A stretch of 64,000 nucleotides of DNA from an uncultured Clostridia bacterium (GTDB taxonomy: Bacteria > Bacillota > Clostridia > Lachnospirales > CAG-274). The notes under the pieces are model-generated. The model made no database searches, was not told the DNA's origin, and saw nothing but the letters and a program-made list of their open reading frames with translations. The translations under genes and the position numbers were made by a program. The stretch spans positions 1 to 64,000 of the forward strand of contig CANPXH010000002.1 in assembly GCA_947585865.1 (NCBI GenBank), given 5' to 3'. Of this stretch, positions 17,577 to 27,783 are shown in pieces. Each line of letters opens with the position of its first letter. Positions within the stretch are counted from its first letter, which is position 1.

Positions 17577-19685
17577 ATGTCTACGAGAGAATTCCCATTG
17601 GAGAGGACTCGTAATATCGGTATTATGGCTCATATCGATGCAGGTAAGACCACTCTTACAGAGAGGATCTTATTCTACACAGGCCGTACTTACAAGATAG
17701 GAGACACTCACGAGGGTACAGCCGTTATGGACTGGATGGATCAGGAGCAGGAAAGAGGTATCACTATCACCTCTGCCGCAACTACTACTCAGTGGCATAT
17801 TGGCGATGCTCCTATGCACAGAATAAATATTATCGATACTCCCGGTCACGTTGACTTTACAGTAGAGGTAGAGCGTTCATTGAGAGTGCTTGACGGATCT
17901 GTAGCGGTTTTCTGTGCTAAGGGCGGTGTTGAGCCTCAGTCCGAGACGGTTTGGCGTCAGGCTGATAAATACAATGTACCCAGAATGGCTTTTGTAAATA
18001 AGATGGATATTATGGGTGCGGATTTCTACAATGTTGTAGATATGATAAAAACAAGATTAAATGCCAATCCTATCGCCGTACAGCTCCCTATAGGTGCTGA
18101 AGACGATTTCAGAGGTATAATAGACCTTATGGAGATGAAGGCATATTTCTATAATGACAAGCAGGGTACGGATATTTCAATAGAGGATATCCCTGCCGAT
18201 ATGGCAGATAAGGCTCAGGAGTACAGAGAGCTTATGGTCGAGTCCATAGCTACTACAGACGAAGAGCTTATGGAAAAATATCTTGAGGAAGGCGATCTTG
18301 AGATCGCAGAGATGAAGAAGGCACTGAGAAAGGCCTGTATAGCCTGCGAAGCGGTTCCCGTATTTTGCGGCTCAGCCTACAGGAACAAGGGCGTTCAGAA
18401 GATGCTTGACGGCGTACTTGAATATATGCCGGCTCCAACCGATATCCCTGCCATAAAGGGTCATATTCCCGGAGACGAAGAGCACATTATCGAAAAGCAT
18501 TCTTCAGACGAAGAGCCCTTTGCCGCTCTTGCCTTTAAGATAATGAACGATCCTTTTGTAGGAAAGCTTGCTTTTTTCAGAGTTTATTCAGGCGTGCTTG
18601 AATCAGGCTCTTATGTATATAATTCAGTAAAGGGCAAGAAGGAAAGAATAGGCCGTATCCTTCAGATGCATGCCAATGACCGTAAAGAGATCGACAAGGT
18701 CTATGCAGGCGATATAGCCGCAGCCGTAGGTCTTAAGCTTACTACCACAGGCGATACTCTTTGCGATGAAAACAATCCGGTTATACTGGAATCAATGAAC
18801 TTCCCGGATCCCGTTATATCTGTTGCCATTGAGCCTAAGACGAAGGCCGGCAGAGATAAAATGGGCATTGCGCTTGCAAAGCTTGCCGAAGAAGATCCTA
18901 CATTCAAGACTTATACAAATCAGGAAACAGGCGATACTATAATAGCAGGTATGGGTGAACTCCATCTTGAGATAATAGTTGACCGTCTTTTGCGTGAATT
19001 TAAAGTCGAAGCCAATGTAGGCGCACCACAGGTAGCTTACAGAGAGGCATTTGGCCATAACGTGGATCAGGAACACAAGTATTCAAGACAGTCAGGCGGC
19101 CGTGGTCAGTACGGTCACTGTAAGGTCAGATTTGAGGTCATCGATGCAGATGCCGAGAATGAATACGAATTTGTCAACGAAGTCGTAGGCGGTGCTATTC
19201 CCAAGGAATACATCCCCGCTGTAGACGCAGGTATACGAGAAGCTATGCAGGCAGGCGTTATAGGCGGCTATCCTGTAGTGGGCTTAAGAGCTGTTGTATA
19301 TGACGGCTCATATCATGAAGTGGACTCTTCCGAAATGGCGTTTAAGATCGCCGGCTCTATGGCGTTCAAAGAGGCGATGAGGAAATCCGATCCCAAGCTC
19401 CTTGAGCCTATAATGAAGGTTGAGATCACTATCCCCGAAGAATACATGGGCGATGTAATGGGCGATGTAAGCTCCAGAAGAGGCAGGATAGAGGGTATGG
19501 ACGATCAGAACGGCGCAAAGGTGATACACGCATATGTACCCCTTGCCGAAATGTTCGGCTACTCCACAGCCCTTCGTTCATCCACTCAGGGAAGAGGTAC
19601 CTACAATATGGAAGTACACCATTATGAGGCTGTTCCCAAGTCAATACAGGACAAGGTAGCAGAGGGCAGAGCCAACGACAGATAA
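17577..19685 (+). CDS. fusA: Elongation factor G
   Basis: A 702-residue translational GTPase. G motifs are AHIDAGKTT (P-loop), RGITI (switch I), DTPGHVDF (G3) and NKMD (G4), followed by the later EF-G domains to SRRGRIEGM and [10 protein letters not shown]. It catalyses ribosomal translocation and recycling. It lies 21 bp after rpsG in the str operon. The length is normal. Confidence 0.97.
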   Translation: MSTREFPLERTRNIGIMAHIDAGKTTLTERILFYTGRTYKIGDTHEGTAVMDWMDQEQERGITITSAATTTQWHIGDAPMHRINIIDTPGHVDFTVEVERSLRVLDGSVAVFCAKGGVEPQSETVWRQADKYNVPRMAFVNKMDIMGADFYNVVDMIKTRLNANPIAVQLPIGAEDDFRGIIDLMEMKAYFYNDKQGTDISIEDIPADMADKAQEYRELMVESIATTDEELMEKYLEEGDLEIAEMKKALRKACIACEAVPVFCGSAYRNKGVQKMLDGVLEYMPAPTDIPAIKGHIPGDEEHIIEKHSSDEEPFAALAFKIMNDPFVGKLAFFRVYSGVLESGSYVYNSVKGKKERIGRILQMHANDRKEIDKVYAGDIAAAVGLKLTTTGDTLCDENNPVILESMNFPDPVISVAIEPKTKAGRDKMGIALAKLAEEDPTFKTYTNQETGDTIIAGMGELHLEIIVDRLLREFKVEANVGAPQVAYREAFGHNVDQEHKYSRQSGGRGQYGHCKVRFEVIDADAENEYEFVNEVVGGAIPKEYIPAVDAGIREAMQAGVIGGYPVVGLRAVVYDGSYHEVDSSEMAFKIAGSMAFKEAMRKSDPKLLEPIMKVEITIPEEYMGDVMGDVSSRRGRIEGMDDQNGAKVIHAYVPLAEMFGYSTALRSSTQGRGTYNMEVHHYEAVPKSIQDKVAEGRANDR

Positions 19686-19702
19686 AATTGTTAAAATAAT
19701 AC

Positions 19703-19731
19703 TTGCAAAATTTCAAAAAATTTACTATAAT
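19703..19731 (+). promoter_or_regulatory. tuf promoter
   Basis: TTGCAA (19703-19708), a 17-bp spacer and TATAAT (19726-19731) in the 122-bp fusA-tuf gap. It gives tuf extra transcription beyond the str operon read-through. Confidence 0.75.
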
Positions 19732-19807
19732 AAGTTATAGTATTTTGATCAGTAGGATTTATTGATGAAAAAGAAAAATCTATTTATTTTTAAGGAGGAA
19801 ATTTTAA

Positions 19808-20995
19808 ATGGCTAAGGCAAAATTTGAAAGAACCAAACCTCATGTTAATATCGGTACTATCGGTCATGTTGACCATGGTAAGACTACATTAACAGCAGCT
19901 ATCACAAAGACATTACACGACAGATATCAGTTAGGTGAAGAGGTAGCCTTTGATAATATCGATAAGGCTCCTGAGGAAAGAGAAAGAGGTATCACTATCT
20001 CTACTGCTCACGTTGAGTATGAGACTCCTAATCGTCACTATGCTCACGTTGACTGCCCGGGTCATGCCGACTACGTTAAGAACATGATCACAGGTGCTGC
20101 TCAGATGGACGGCGCTATCCTTGTTGTTGCTGCAACAGACGGTCCTATGGCGCAGACAAGAGAGCATATCCTTCTTTCAAGACAGGTTGGCGTTCCTTAC
20201 ATCGTTGTATTTATGAACAAGTGTGATATGGTAGACGATGAGGAATTATTAGACTTAGTAGAGATGGAGATTTCTGAGCTTCTTGAAGAATACGGCTTTG
20301 AAGGCTGTCCTATCGTAAGAGGTTCTGCTTATCAGGCACTTCAGGATACAAGCGGCAAGTGGGGCGACGGTATCGTTGAGTTACTTGAGACTGTTGATAA
20401 CTATATCCCCAATCCCGAAAGAGATACAGACAAGCCTTTCCTTATGCCTGTAGAAGACGTATTCTCTATTACAGGTAGAGGTACTGTTGCAACAGGTAGA
20501 GTTGAGAGAGGCGTTCTCCACGTTTCAGAAGAAGTTGAGATCGTTGGTATCGTTGAGAAGGCAAGAAAAGTTGTTGTAACAGGTATCGAGATGTTCAGAA
20601 AGCTTCTTGACGAGGCTCAGCCTGGTGATAACATCGGTGCTCTTTTAAGAGGTGTTGCAAGAGATGAGATCGAAAGAGGTCAGGTTTTGGCAGCTCCCGG
20701 TACTATCACTCCTCACACCAAGTTTACAGCTCAGGTTTACGTTCTTACAAAGGATGAGGGTGGCCGTCATAAGCCATTCTTCAACAACTATCGTCCTCAG
20801 TTCTATTTCAGAACAACTGACGTTACAGGCGTTATCTCTCTTCCCGAGGGTACAGAGATGTGTATGCCCGGCGATAATGTAGAAATGACTGTTGAGCTTA
20901 TCAGCCCTATCGCTATGGAAGTCGGTCTTAGATTCGCTATCCGTGAGGGCGGCAGAACAGTAGGTTCAGGCGCCGTTGTTTCAATCATCGAGTAA
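19808..20995 (+). CDS. tuf: Elongation factor Tu
   Basis: A 395-residue GTPase that delivers aminoacyl-tRNA. It shows [22 protein letters not shown] and NKCD motifs, then domains 2 and 3 with [14 protein letters not shown] and RTVGSGAV. Strong AAGGAGG site. Codon use is highly biased, with more C/T-ending optimal codons than its neighbours, as expected for the most abundant protein. Confidence 0.97.
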   Translation: MAKAKFERTKPHVNIGTIGHVDHGKTTLTAAITKTLHDRYQLGEEVAFDNIDKAPEERERGITISTAHVEYETPNRHYAHVDCPGHADYVKNMITGAAQMDGAILVVAATDGPMAQTREHILLSRQVGVPYIVVFMNKCDMVDDEELLDLVEMEISELLEEYGFEGCPIVRGSAYQALQDTSGKWGDGIVELLETVDNYIPNPERDTDKPFLMPVEDVFSITGRGTVATGRVERGVLHVSEEVEIVGIVEKARKVVVTGIEMFRKLLDEAQPGDNIGALLRGVARDEIERGQVLAAPGTITPHTKFTAQVYVLTKDEGGRHKPFFNNYRPQFYFRTTDVTGVISLPEGTEMCMPGDNVEMTVELISPIAMEVGLRFAIREGGRTVGSGAVVSIIE

Positions 20996-21030
20996 TATAT
21001 TGAAACAGGTTTGAAAATATATTTAATAAT

Positions 21031-21066
21031 AAAGACCGCAAGGCTAAAGGCTTTGCGGTCTTTTAT
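21031..21066 (+). terminator. tuf terminator
   Basis: AAAGACCGCAA pairs with TTGCGGTCTTT, followed by a T-rich tail, 35 bp past the tuf stop. Confidence 0.8.
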
Positions 21067-21172
21067 TTGAGCAAATGATTTTTGGCTTTTTGCCTATCCG
21101 ACCGATATCGGATCAAGAATAATCGGCTTTTGCATACCTATCGTAAGAGGGTGACACGTCAGCCTTGTACGA

Positions 21173-21772
21173 TCATTTTATGTGCTTTGAATTGAATATT
21201 CGTACAGTAGGCTTTTGGGGGTTTATTTTTTTTAGTATCTTGGCGGTATAGTAGGCATCACCCAAGGCGTTGTGGAATTGCTTATCCTCATCTATGGTAA
21301 TGTCAAGAGCCTCAACGGCATTTTTGAGCCCAATGGCGCCGCCTTTGCTAAAGCCTATGAATTTTGTGGCAATCCGCTGTATATCCACATATTTCATAAT
21401 AATGGGAGGCTCTGCAATATGATGATATACCACGTTTCTGAAAAGCGCCTTTATATCGCTGTAGCCCCAAGTGCCAAGCACGATATCCCCGCCTGCAAAT
21501 TTTTTAAACTGAGCAAAGGCTTCGGGAAAATTAGGCGCACCGTAAAAATCCTTATCGCAAAAGCCCGTTATTTTTTCAACATAGGGATGTATCTTAGGGT
21601 AGAGTATAGGCTTTATAAGTATGCTGAATGTATCCGTCACATTATAATTTTCGTCGACCTTTACTGCGCCTATCTGTATTATCTCAAAGCGGCATTTGGG
21701 CTCTACCGTGCTGCCGCTTCCGCCGTCGCCAAAGTCAAAGGCCTGATTGAATTCCAAGTCGAGCACTATCAT
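21173..21772 (-). CDS. DEDDh-type 3'-5' exonuclease (KapD/ERI-like)
   Basis: A 199-residue exonuclease-fold protein. Exo motifs are IVLDLEFN (Asp-Glu pair at the start), a middle LGTWGYSDIKAL Asp, and HNALGDAYYTA (His and Asp of the DEDDh site, about 163-173). It probably trims RNA or DNA 3' ends. The start at 21772 overlaps the lysR stop (ATGA) and follows CAGGAGG; a longer in-frame extension would run back into lysR. It is co-transcribed with lysR. Confidence 0.8.
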   Translation of the reverse strand: MIVLDLEFNQAFDFGDGGSGSTVEPKCRFEIIQIGAVKVDENYNVTDTFSILIKPILYPKIHPYVEKITGFCDKDFYGAPNFPEAFAQFKKFAGGDIVLGTWGYSDIKALFRNVVYHHIAEPPIIMKYVDIQRIATKFIGFSKGGAIGLKNAVEALDITIDEDKQFHNALGDAYYTAKILKKINPQKPTVRIFNSKHIK

Positions 21773-22689
21773 TGTTTTTCCTCCTGAGAGCCCACTACCG
21801 TTTTGACGGTCTGAGCAAAGGCATTGACCGCCTTTGTCCTGTAGGTATTTTCTCTGTATGCCAGTACGAGAGTCCAATTCATATTGTTGCTGAGAGAATA
21901 GTATTTAGGCTGATTTGTAAGGCCCGAATACTTTGCGGAAAACTCAGGCACAAGGCAAAATCCCATACCGGCTGCCGAAAGCCTCAGAGCGGTCTCTATT
22001 CCCGTAGTTTCCAAAAGCACCTTAGGCTTCATATTGGCCTGAGCAAAAATATTGTCGGCTATTTGTCTGAGCCTTTGGCTGTGATGCAGCAGTATAAACT
22101 GCTCATCGGCAAGATCCCTTATATCTATTTGAGGATAGGGAGTGTCATTTTTTACCGTATTTATGGGAGTGTAATCGGGAGGTGCTGCCAAGTAAAGATT
22201 TTCCTTTACTATCTCTTCATATTCTATGCCCTTGCTTTTTATAGGCAGATTCATAAGACACAGATCCACCTGACCCCTTAAAAGCATATCCTCCAGCACA
22301 GATGAATTCCCTTCGGTTATTTTAAGCTCTATGCCGGGATATTCTTTTTTGAACACGGGAAGAATAGCGGGAAGAGGATTATTGGCTTTGGAAGGAGTGA
22401 GCCCTATATTCACACGGCCCTTTTTAAGCTCCGACATATCGTCAAATTCCTTGTGCAGGTCCTCGACTATATTTATTATGCGCTTTACGGATTTTATATA
22501 CATTTCGCCTTCATACGTAAGCGAAAGCGGTATAGTGTTCCTGTCGAATATCGTTATTCCCATTTGGCTTTCCAGCCTGTTGATATATTGAGATAAAGAG
22601 GGCTGTGATATAAAAAGCTTCTTCGCAGCCTTGGAAAAACTTTTTTCTTCATTTATCGCCAATACGTATTCAAATTCCTTAAGATCCAC
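21769..22689 (-). CDS. LysR-family regulator, divergent from the decarboxylase operon
   Basis: A 306-residue regulator with an N-terminal helix-turn-helix (SFSKAAKKLFISQPSLSQYIN, about 16-36) and a periplasmic-binding-like ligand domain (about 90-295). It is divergently arranged with the biotin-dependent decarboxylase genes across a 144-bp AT-rich gap, so it is the likely regulator of that operon. I found no clean inverted repeat in the gap; TATAAT at 22780-22785 is a candidate -10 for the plus-strand operon. Confidence 0.85.
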   Translation of the reverse strand: MDLKEFEYVLAINEEKSFSKAAKKLFISQPSLSQYINRLESQMGITIFDRNTIPLSLTYEGEMYIKSVKRIINIVEDLHKEFDDMSELKKGRVNIGLTPSKANNPLPAILPVFKKEYPGIELKITEGNSSVLEDMLLRGQVDLCLMNLPIKSKGIEYEEIVKENLYLAAPPDYTPINTVKNDTPYPQIDIRDLADEQFILLHHSQRLRQIADNIFAQANMKPKVLLETTGIETALRLSAAGMGFCLVPEFSAKYSGLTNQPKYYSLSNNMNWTLVLAYRENTYRTKAVNAFAQTVKTVVGSQEEKQ

Positions 22690-22833
22690 TAAAATACCCC
22701 CTTATAGGATGAATGTTATATATAATATACAATAAAAAATATTTTATATAATTTCGTATTTATAGTACAATAAATTATGTATAATTACAAGTTTTTTATC
22801 GAATTTTTTTAAAATTTCACAGGAGGTTTTATA

Positions 22834-24213
22834 ATGAGCAGACTTGATAAGATCAATGAGCTTATTGACAAATTACAGCAGGAGCCCACGGCTGCTTACA
22901 AAAGACTTGAAAAGCTTTTTGACGAAAACAGTTTTGTCGAACTGGGAGCATACAACAAGAACGCAGGCGTTGTAACAGGCTACGGTACGGTAAACGGAAA
23001 ACTGGTATATGCCTTTGCTCAGGAAGGCGTTGTAAGCACAGAACACGCACGCAAGATAGACAATGTATATGCTCTTGCTCTTAAGATGGGCTGCCCGGTA
23101 GTGGCTGTTATGGATTCCAACGGTATGAAAATAGATGACGGTTTGGATACTCTTGAAGCCTATGGCATAATGTTTAGGAACCAAACGGCTGCCAGCGGAG
23201 TTATTCCTCAGATAAGTGTTGTTTTGGGCAACTGCTTAGGTATAAGCAGCTTCTTGTCAATACTTTCGGATTTTGTCATTATGTCTGACACAGGCGCCAA
23301 GATGTTTATGTCAAGCCCCAGCATATTTTCCGGCATAGAAGGCAAGGCAACTACCTATGAGGCGCTTGGCGGCGCAAAGACTCTTGCCGAAAACGGAGTC
23401 GTTCATTTCAATTGCCCCGATGAAGAAGCGTGCTTTGACAAGGCAAGAAGACTTATAGATTTTCTTCCTTCCAATAATTTAGACGATTACAGTCAAATAC
23501 AGCCTTCCGATGATCTTAACAGAGAGGATCCTTCCCTCGATGCGATCGTGCCGGAAGACAATACGACCTCCATAGATATGAAATATATTATAAAATCTGT
23601 AGCCGATAACGGTGATTTCTTTGAAATATGCAAAAGCTATGCAAAAGAGATCATATCGGGATTTATACATCTTGACGGCGTTACGGTAGGCGTGGTCGCA
23701 AACAACGGCCAGCTTTCCGCAGCCGCTGCAAAGAAGGCAGGAGAAATAGTGAATATTTGCGATGCGTTTAATATTCCCATAATCACATTTACGGATATAG
23801 ACGGATATGTTCATGACGATACCCACGAGCAGAGCTCCATTATAAAGTACGGCGCCAAGTTTATGTTTGCCTTTGCAAACGCTACGGTGCCAAAGATCAA
23901 TGTCATAGTCAGAAACGGTATAGGCAATGCCTATCTTCTCATGAATTCAAAGCACATAGGTGCGGATATCGTGTACGCATGGCCTTCTGCCTGTGTTGCG
24001 CTTATGTCCAAGGATGCCGCAATCAATATCATGGGTACCTCAAGCGAAAGGTATGATGAGGTATCATCACCTTACGATGTGGCTGCAAAGGGCTATATAG
24101 ATGGCGTTATACTTCCCTCCACAACAAGAAAGAGACTTCTTGTTGCTCTTGAAATGCTTATGACCAAGAGAGAAAATACTGTTGCCAAAAAGCATTCAAG
24201 CGTTGAGTTCTAG
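22834..24213 (+). CDS. Carboxyltransferase subunit (methylmalonyl-CoA decarboxylase alpha / transcarboxylase 12S-like)
   Basis: A 459-residue crotonase-fold acyl-CoA carboxyltransferase, somewhat shorter than the roughly 510-residue MmdA/12S proteins. The N-half carries the acyl-CoA-binding part (GTVNGKLVYAFAQEGVVSTEHARK). The C-half carries a carboxybiotin-side region (VVANNGQLSAAAAKKAGEIV; NGIGNAYLLMNSKHIGADIVYAWP). It is the first gene of a five-gene operon with a biotin carrier and a sodium pump. It would move carboxyl groups between an acyl-CoA and biotin. The exact substrate (methylmalonyl-, malonyl- or glutaconyl-CoA) cannot be read from sequence. Confidence 0.78.
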   Translation: MSRLDKINELIDKLQQEPTAAYKRLEKLFDENSFVELGAYNKNAGVVTGYGTVNGKLVYAFAQEGVVSTEHARKIDNVYALALKMGCPVVAVMDSNGMKIDDGLDTLEAYGIMFRNQTAASGVIPQISVVLGNCLGISSFLSILSDFVIMSDTGAKMFMSSPSIFSGIEGKATTYEALGGAKTLAENGVVHFNCPDEEACFDKARRLIDFLPSNNLDDYSQIQPSDDLNREDPSLDAIVPEDNTTSIDMKYIIKSVADNGDFFEICKSYAKEIISGFIHLDGVTVGVVANNGQLSAAAAKKAGEIVNICDAFNIPIITFTDIDGYVHDDTHEQSSIIKYGAKFMFAFANATVPKINVIVRNGIGNAYLLMNSKHIGADIVYAWPSACVALMSKDAAINIMGTSSERYDEVSSPYDVAAKGYIDGVILPSTTRKRLLVALEMLMTKRENTVAKKHSSVEF

Positions 24214-24230
24214 GAATGGGAGGCGGAAAT

Positions 24231-24611
24231 ATGGATATATTGAGTATTCTTCATTTTGAAAATTTTGCCGAAGGACTTATGGTCACCGTAATAGGCTTTT
24301 CCGTTGTATTTTTTGTGCTTATATTCATATGCGTCATACTTATGATAAGCGGCAGGCTCCTTAACGAAAAACCGAAGGCAGATCAGACAAAGCCCGGTGC
24401 CAAGCCTGTGCAGATCATAAAGCCTAAAGCGGCTGATGCAGAGGAAAGCACGGCAGTTGACGATACAGAACTTGTGGCAGTCATAGCGGCAGCCATATCA
24501 GCCTACGAGGGCAGAACGATAGGCCCTGACAAACTTGTGGTAAAACGTCTCAGAAGAGTGAGCGGATGGAACAAGGAAGCTATAATCGAACAGCAAAACA
24601 GAGTATTTTAG
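24231..24611 (+). CDS. oadG: OadG-like gamma subunit of sodium-pumping decarboxylase
   Basis: A 126-residue protein with one N-terminal membrane helix (about 14-41, LMVTVIGFSVVFFVLIFICV) and a cytoplasmic tail containing VAVIAAAISAYEGR and a basic end, typical of OadG. It anchors the carboxyltransferase to the OadB pump. The start at 24231 is chosen because GGGAGGCGG lies just before it; the ATG at 24216 overlaps that ribosome site. Confidence 0.8.
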   Translation: MDILSILHFENFAEGLMVTVIGFSVVFFVLIFICVILMISGRLLNEKPKADQTKPGAKPVQIIKPKAADAEESTAVDDTELVAVIAAAISAYEGRTIGPDKLVVKRLRRVSGWNKEAIIEQQNRVF

Positions 24612-24623
24612 GAGGATATTAAA

Positions 24624-25007
24624 ATGAAAAGCTATAAAATCACCGTAAACGGCAATGTATATGACGTACAGGTAGAGGAAACAAAGGGTACACAGGCAGG
24701 CGCACCCGTGCAGGCACCAACACCTGCACCTGCACCGACACCGGCTCCCGCTCCCGCTGCTGAGGCAGCTCCCGCTCCGGCATCCGGCAGCGGCACAAAG
24801 ATACCTGCTCCTATGCCGGGTACGGTTTTGGATATAAAGGTAAATGTAGGCGACAAGGTAAGCACCAATCAAGTAGTAGTCGTTTTGGAAGCTATGAAGA
24901 TGGAAAACGATATCGTGACCACTGCGGCAGGTACTGTCACAGCCGTTAATGTTACAAAGGGTCAGACGGTAAATTCAGGCGATGCTCTTATAACTGTAGC
25001 TGAATAA
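24624..25007 (+). CDS. Biotin carboxyl carrier protein
   Basis: A 127-residue carrier. An N-terminal stretch (about 1-30) is followed by an Ala/Pro swivel linker (about 34-58) and a biotinyl domain ending at 127. The biotin-accepting Lys is in VLEAMKMEND. It shuttles carboxyl groups between the two carboxyltransferases and OadB, like the 1.3S subunit of transcarboxylase or MmdC. A birA gene is not in the window. Confidence 0.92.
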   Translation: MKSYKITVNGNVYDVQVEETKGTQAGAPVQAPTPAPAPTPAPAPAAEAAPAPASGSGTKIPAPMPGTVLDIKVNVGDKVSTNQVVVVLEAMKMENDIVTTAAGTVTAVNVTKGQTVNSGDALITVAE

Positions 25008-25025
25008 GGATCGGGAGGCAGTATT

Positions 25026-26261
25026 ATGTTAGATATGATCACGGAGGCTATTGCCAAGTTTTGGGCAAGCTCCGGTTTCGCACAGTTTTTTATAGATGAT
25101 AATTACAAATTTATTATTATGATCTGTGTGGCTTTGTTTTTCCTGTGGCTTGCCATTGCCAAGAAGTATGAGCCCCTTTTGCTCCTGCCTATATCCTTTG
25201 GTATGCTTCTTGCCAATCTGCCCAACAGCGGACTTATGAACGAGCCTGTAAAGGAATTGATAGACGTACTTGGCATACAGATGGATCAGTACGGAAACGC
25301 CATTCCCATACTTACCCAAGTTCCGGGAGAGGTATCCAAAAACGGCGGACTTCTGTATTATATATTTCAGGGCGATGCACTGGGCATATTCCCGCCCCTT
25401 ATATTTATGGGCGTAGGCGCACTTACGGACTTTGGCCCTCTTATTGCCAATCCAAAGAGCCTTCTTTTGGGTGCGGCGGCACAGTTCGGTATATTTGCCG
25501 CTTTCTTAGGCGCTCTCCTGCTGGGCTTCGACTTAAGGGAAGCCTGCTCTATAGGTATTATAGGCGGTGCCGACGGCCCTACCGCTATTTTTACCACGAC
25601 GCAGCTTGCCCCTCACCTTCTTTCAAGAATAACAGTGGCGGCATATTCATACATGGCTCTTATTCCCGTTATACAGCCTCCTATTATGAAGCTTCTTACC
25701 ACTAAGGAGGAAAGGGCTATAAAGATGGAACAGCTCAGGCCTGTTTCCCGCAGGGAAAAGATACTCTTTCCCATAATAACGGCAATGCTTGTCATACTTA
25801 TACTTCCCGATACGGCATCTCTTATAGGTATGCTTATGCTGGGCAATCTTTTCAGAGAATCGGGAGTCACTCAAAAACTTGCTGTCCATGCTTCTGAGGC
25901 TATGATGTATATAGTAAGTATATTTATCGGCGTGACTGTAGGCGCTACCACAAGAGCCGATCAGTTCCTTGAGCTCCAGACTATATTCGTGCTTTTGCTC
26001 GGACTTTTTGCTTTTGCCATTTCCACGGCAGCGGGAGTCATATTCGGAAAGATAATGTGTAAGCTTACCGGCGGCAAGGTCAATCCTCTTATAGGTGCGG
26101 CAGGCGTTTCCGCTGTGCCTATGGCGGCAAGGGTCGCACAGAAGGTAGGCCAGGAAGAAAATCCCAACAACTATCTTCTCATGCACGCTATGGGTCCAAA
26201 TGTCGCAGGTGTTATAGGCTCAGCCATAGCATCGGGTATTTTCTTGTCATTCTACAGATAG
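25026..26261 (+). CDS. oadB: OadB-like beta subunit, carboxybiotin decarboxylase sodium pump
   Basis: A 411-residue polytopic membrane protein. It contains the functional motif GIIGGADGPTAIFTT (about 178-192), whose Asp is essential for sodium transport in OadB, and GNLFRESGVTQ. Decarboxylation of carboxybiotin drives sodium export. It lies 18 bp behind the biotin carrier gene with a GGGAGG site. The length is normal for MmdB/OadB. Confidence 0.93.
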   Translation: MLDMITEAIAKFWASSGFAQFFIDDNYKFIIMICVALFFLWLAIAKKYEPLLLLPISFGMLLANLPNSGLMNEPVKELIDVLGIQMDQYGNAIPILTQVPGEVSKNGGLLYYIFQGDALGIFPPLIFMGVGALTDFGPLIANPKSLLLGAAAQFGIFAAFLGALLLGFDLREACSIGIIGGADGPTAIFTTTQLAPHLLSRITVAAYSYMALIPVIQPPIMKLLTTKEERAIKMEQLRPVSRREKILFPIITAMLVILILPDTASLIGMLMLGNLFRESGVTQKLAVHASEAMMYIVSIFIGVTVGATTRADQFLELQTIFVLLLGLFAFAISTAAGVIFGKIMCKLTGGKVNPLIGAAGVSAVPMAARVAQKVGQEENPNNYLLMHAMGPNVAGVIGSAIASGIFLSFYR

Positions 26262-26274
26262 GAGGTAAAATCAT

Positions 26275-27678
26275 ATGGCTAAGGCTATCAAAATATGTGA
26301 CTGTACATTAAGAGACGGTCAGCAGTCGCTGATCGCTACAAGAATGAGAATAGAAGATATGCTTCCTATTCTTGATAAAATGGATAAGGTGGGTTTCGGC
26401 GCCGTTGAAGTGTGGGGAGGCGCTACGTTTGATTCCTGCCTCAGATTCTTAAAGGAAGACCCGTGGGAAAGACTCAGGAAGTTCCGTTCCGCATTTAGCA
26501 ATACAAAGCTCCAAATGCTTTTGAGAGGCCAAAACATATTGGGCTACAGACATTATGCCGATGACGTTGTGGAGACCTTTGTGAGAAAAAGCATAGAAAA
26601 CGGTATAGACATACTGAGGATATTCGATGCGCTTAACGATGCAAGAAATCTTGAAACGGCTGTGAAGGCAGTGAAAAAAGAGAACGGCGCTCAGGCTCAG
26701 CTTGCTATAAGCTATACGTTAAGCGATGTCCATACACTTGAATATTATGTCAAGCTTGCAAAGCAGTACAGAGATATGGGTGCGGACAGTATATGTATAA
26801 AGGATATGGCAGGACTTCTTTTGCCTAAGCCGGCATACGATCTTGTAAAGGCCATAAAGGAGGAAGTGGAGCTTCCGATTGAGGTACACAGCCATTATAC
26901 AAGCGGTGTTGCGGCTATGACCTATATGAAGGCGATAGAGGCGGGAGCCGATATAATAGATACGGATATGTCTCCGCTCAGCATGGGTACCGCTCAGCCT
27001 GCAACGGAGGTAATGGTTGCCGCTCTCAAGGATACGGAGTACGACACAGGCCTTGATGAAAACCTTCTTAAAGAGATTTCCGACTATTTCAAGCCTATAA
27101 GAGAAAAGGCTATAGAAAGCGGTCTCTTAAGCACAAAGGTGCTTTCCGTGGATATAGCTACTCTTCTTTATCAGGTTCCCGGCGGTATGCTTTCAAATCT
27201 TGTAAGTCAGCTAAAGGGTGCGAATGCAGAAGATAAGTATGACGAGGTTTTAAAGGAAATACCGAGAGTAAGAGCAGATCTCGGCTATCCTCCTCTTGTT
27301 ACGCCGTCAAGTCAGATCGTCGGCACACAGGCTGTGCTTAATGTTATAATGGGCGAAAGATATAAGATGGTGCCAAAGGAGACAAAGGATATCGTAAGAG
27401 GTATGTATGGCAAGACTCCCGTTCCCATATCCGAGGAAATAAGGAAGAAGATAATAGGCGACGAAGAGCCTATCACATGCAGACCTGCCGATAACCTGGA
27501 GCCTGAGCTTAAAAAGCTGGAGGCGGAAATGAAGGACTATAAGGAAAAGGAAGAGGATGTTCTAAGCTACGCACTTTTCCCGCAGCAGGCTCTTGATTTC
27601 TTTAAATTCAGGCAGGCTCAGAAGTTTGGCATAGATCCGAAGCTTGCGGATGTGGACAATAAGGTATATCCTATTTAA
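26275..27678 (+). CDS. oadA: Oxaloacetate/pyruvate carboxyltransferase (OadA N-terminal/5S type)
   Basis: A 467-residue TIM-barrel carboxyltransferase, the PycB/5S form without an attached biotinyl domain. Motifs are CDCTLRDGQQSLIATRM (metal Asp, about 8-24), a conserved Lys in SICIKDMAGLL, metal ligands EVHSHYTSG, and IDTDMSPLSMG. It moves carboxyl groups between oxaloacetate and biotin. Because a 12S-like subunit is also in the operon, the set could run as two decarboxylases sharing one pump, or as a transcarboxylase. It is the last gene; a hairpin terminator follows. Confidence 0.88.
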   Translation: MAKAIKICDCTLRDGQQSLIATRMRIEDMLPILDKMDKVGFGAVEVWGGATFDSCLRFLKEDPWERLRKFRSAFSNTKLQMLLRGQNILGYRHYADDVVETFVRKSIENGIDILRIFDALNDARNLETAVKAVKKENGAQAQLAISYTLSDVHTLEYYVKLAKQYRDMGADSICIKDMAGLLLPKPAYDLVKAIKEEVELPIEVHSHYTSGVAAMTYMKAIEAGADIIDTDMSPLSMGTAQPATEVMVAALKDTEYDTGLDENLLKEISDYFKPIREKAIESGLLSTKVLSVDIATLLYQVPGGMLSNLVSQLKGANAEDKYDEVLKEIPRVRADLGYPPLVTPSSQIVGTQAVLNVIMGERYKMVPKETKDIVRGMYGKTPVPISEEIRKKIIGDEEPITCRPADNLEPELKKLEAEMKDYKEKEEDVLSYALFPQQALDFFKFRQAQKFGIDPKLADVDNKVYPI

Positions 27679-27690
27679 TATATGTGAAAT

Positions 27691-27726
27691 AAAAAGGCGT
27701 GCCGCTTATAATGGGCACGCCTTTAT
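27691..27726. terminator. Terminator between the decarboxylase operon and MATE gene
   Basis: AAAGGCGTGCC pairs with GGCACGCCTTT around a 10-nt loop, with an AT-rich tail on both strands, between convergent genes. Confidence 0.8.
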
Positions 27727-27783
27727 TGTATTTGTGTACAGAGCCAAGCATTTACTTCGGCTTGTATGATCCCATAGGGATAT

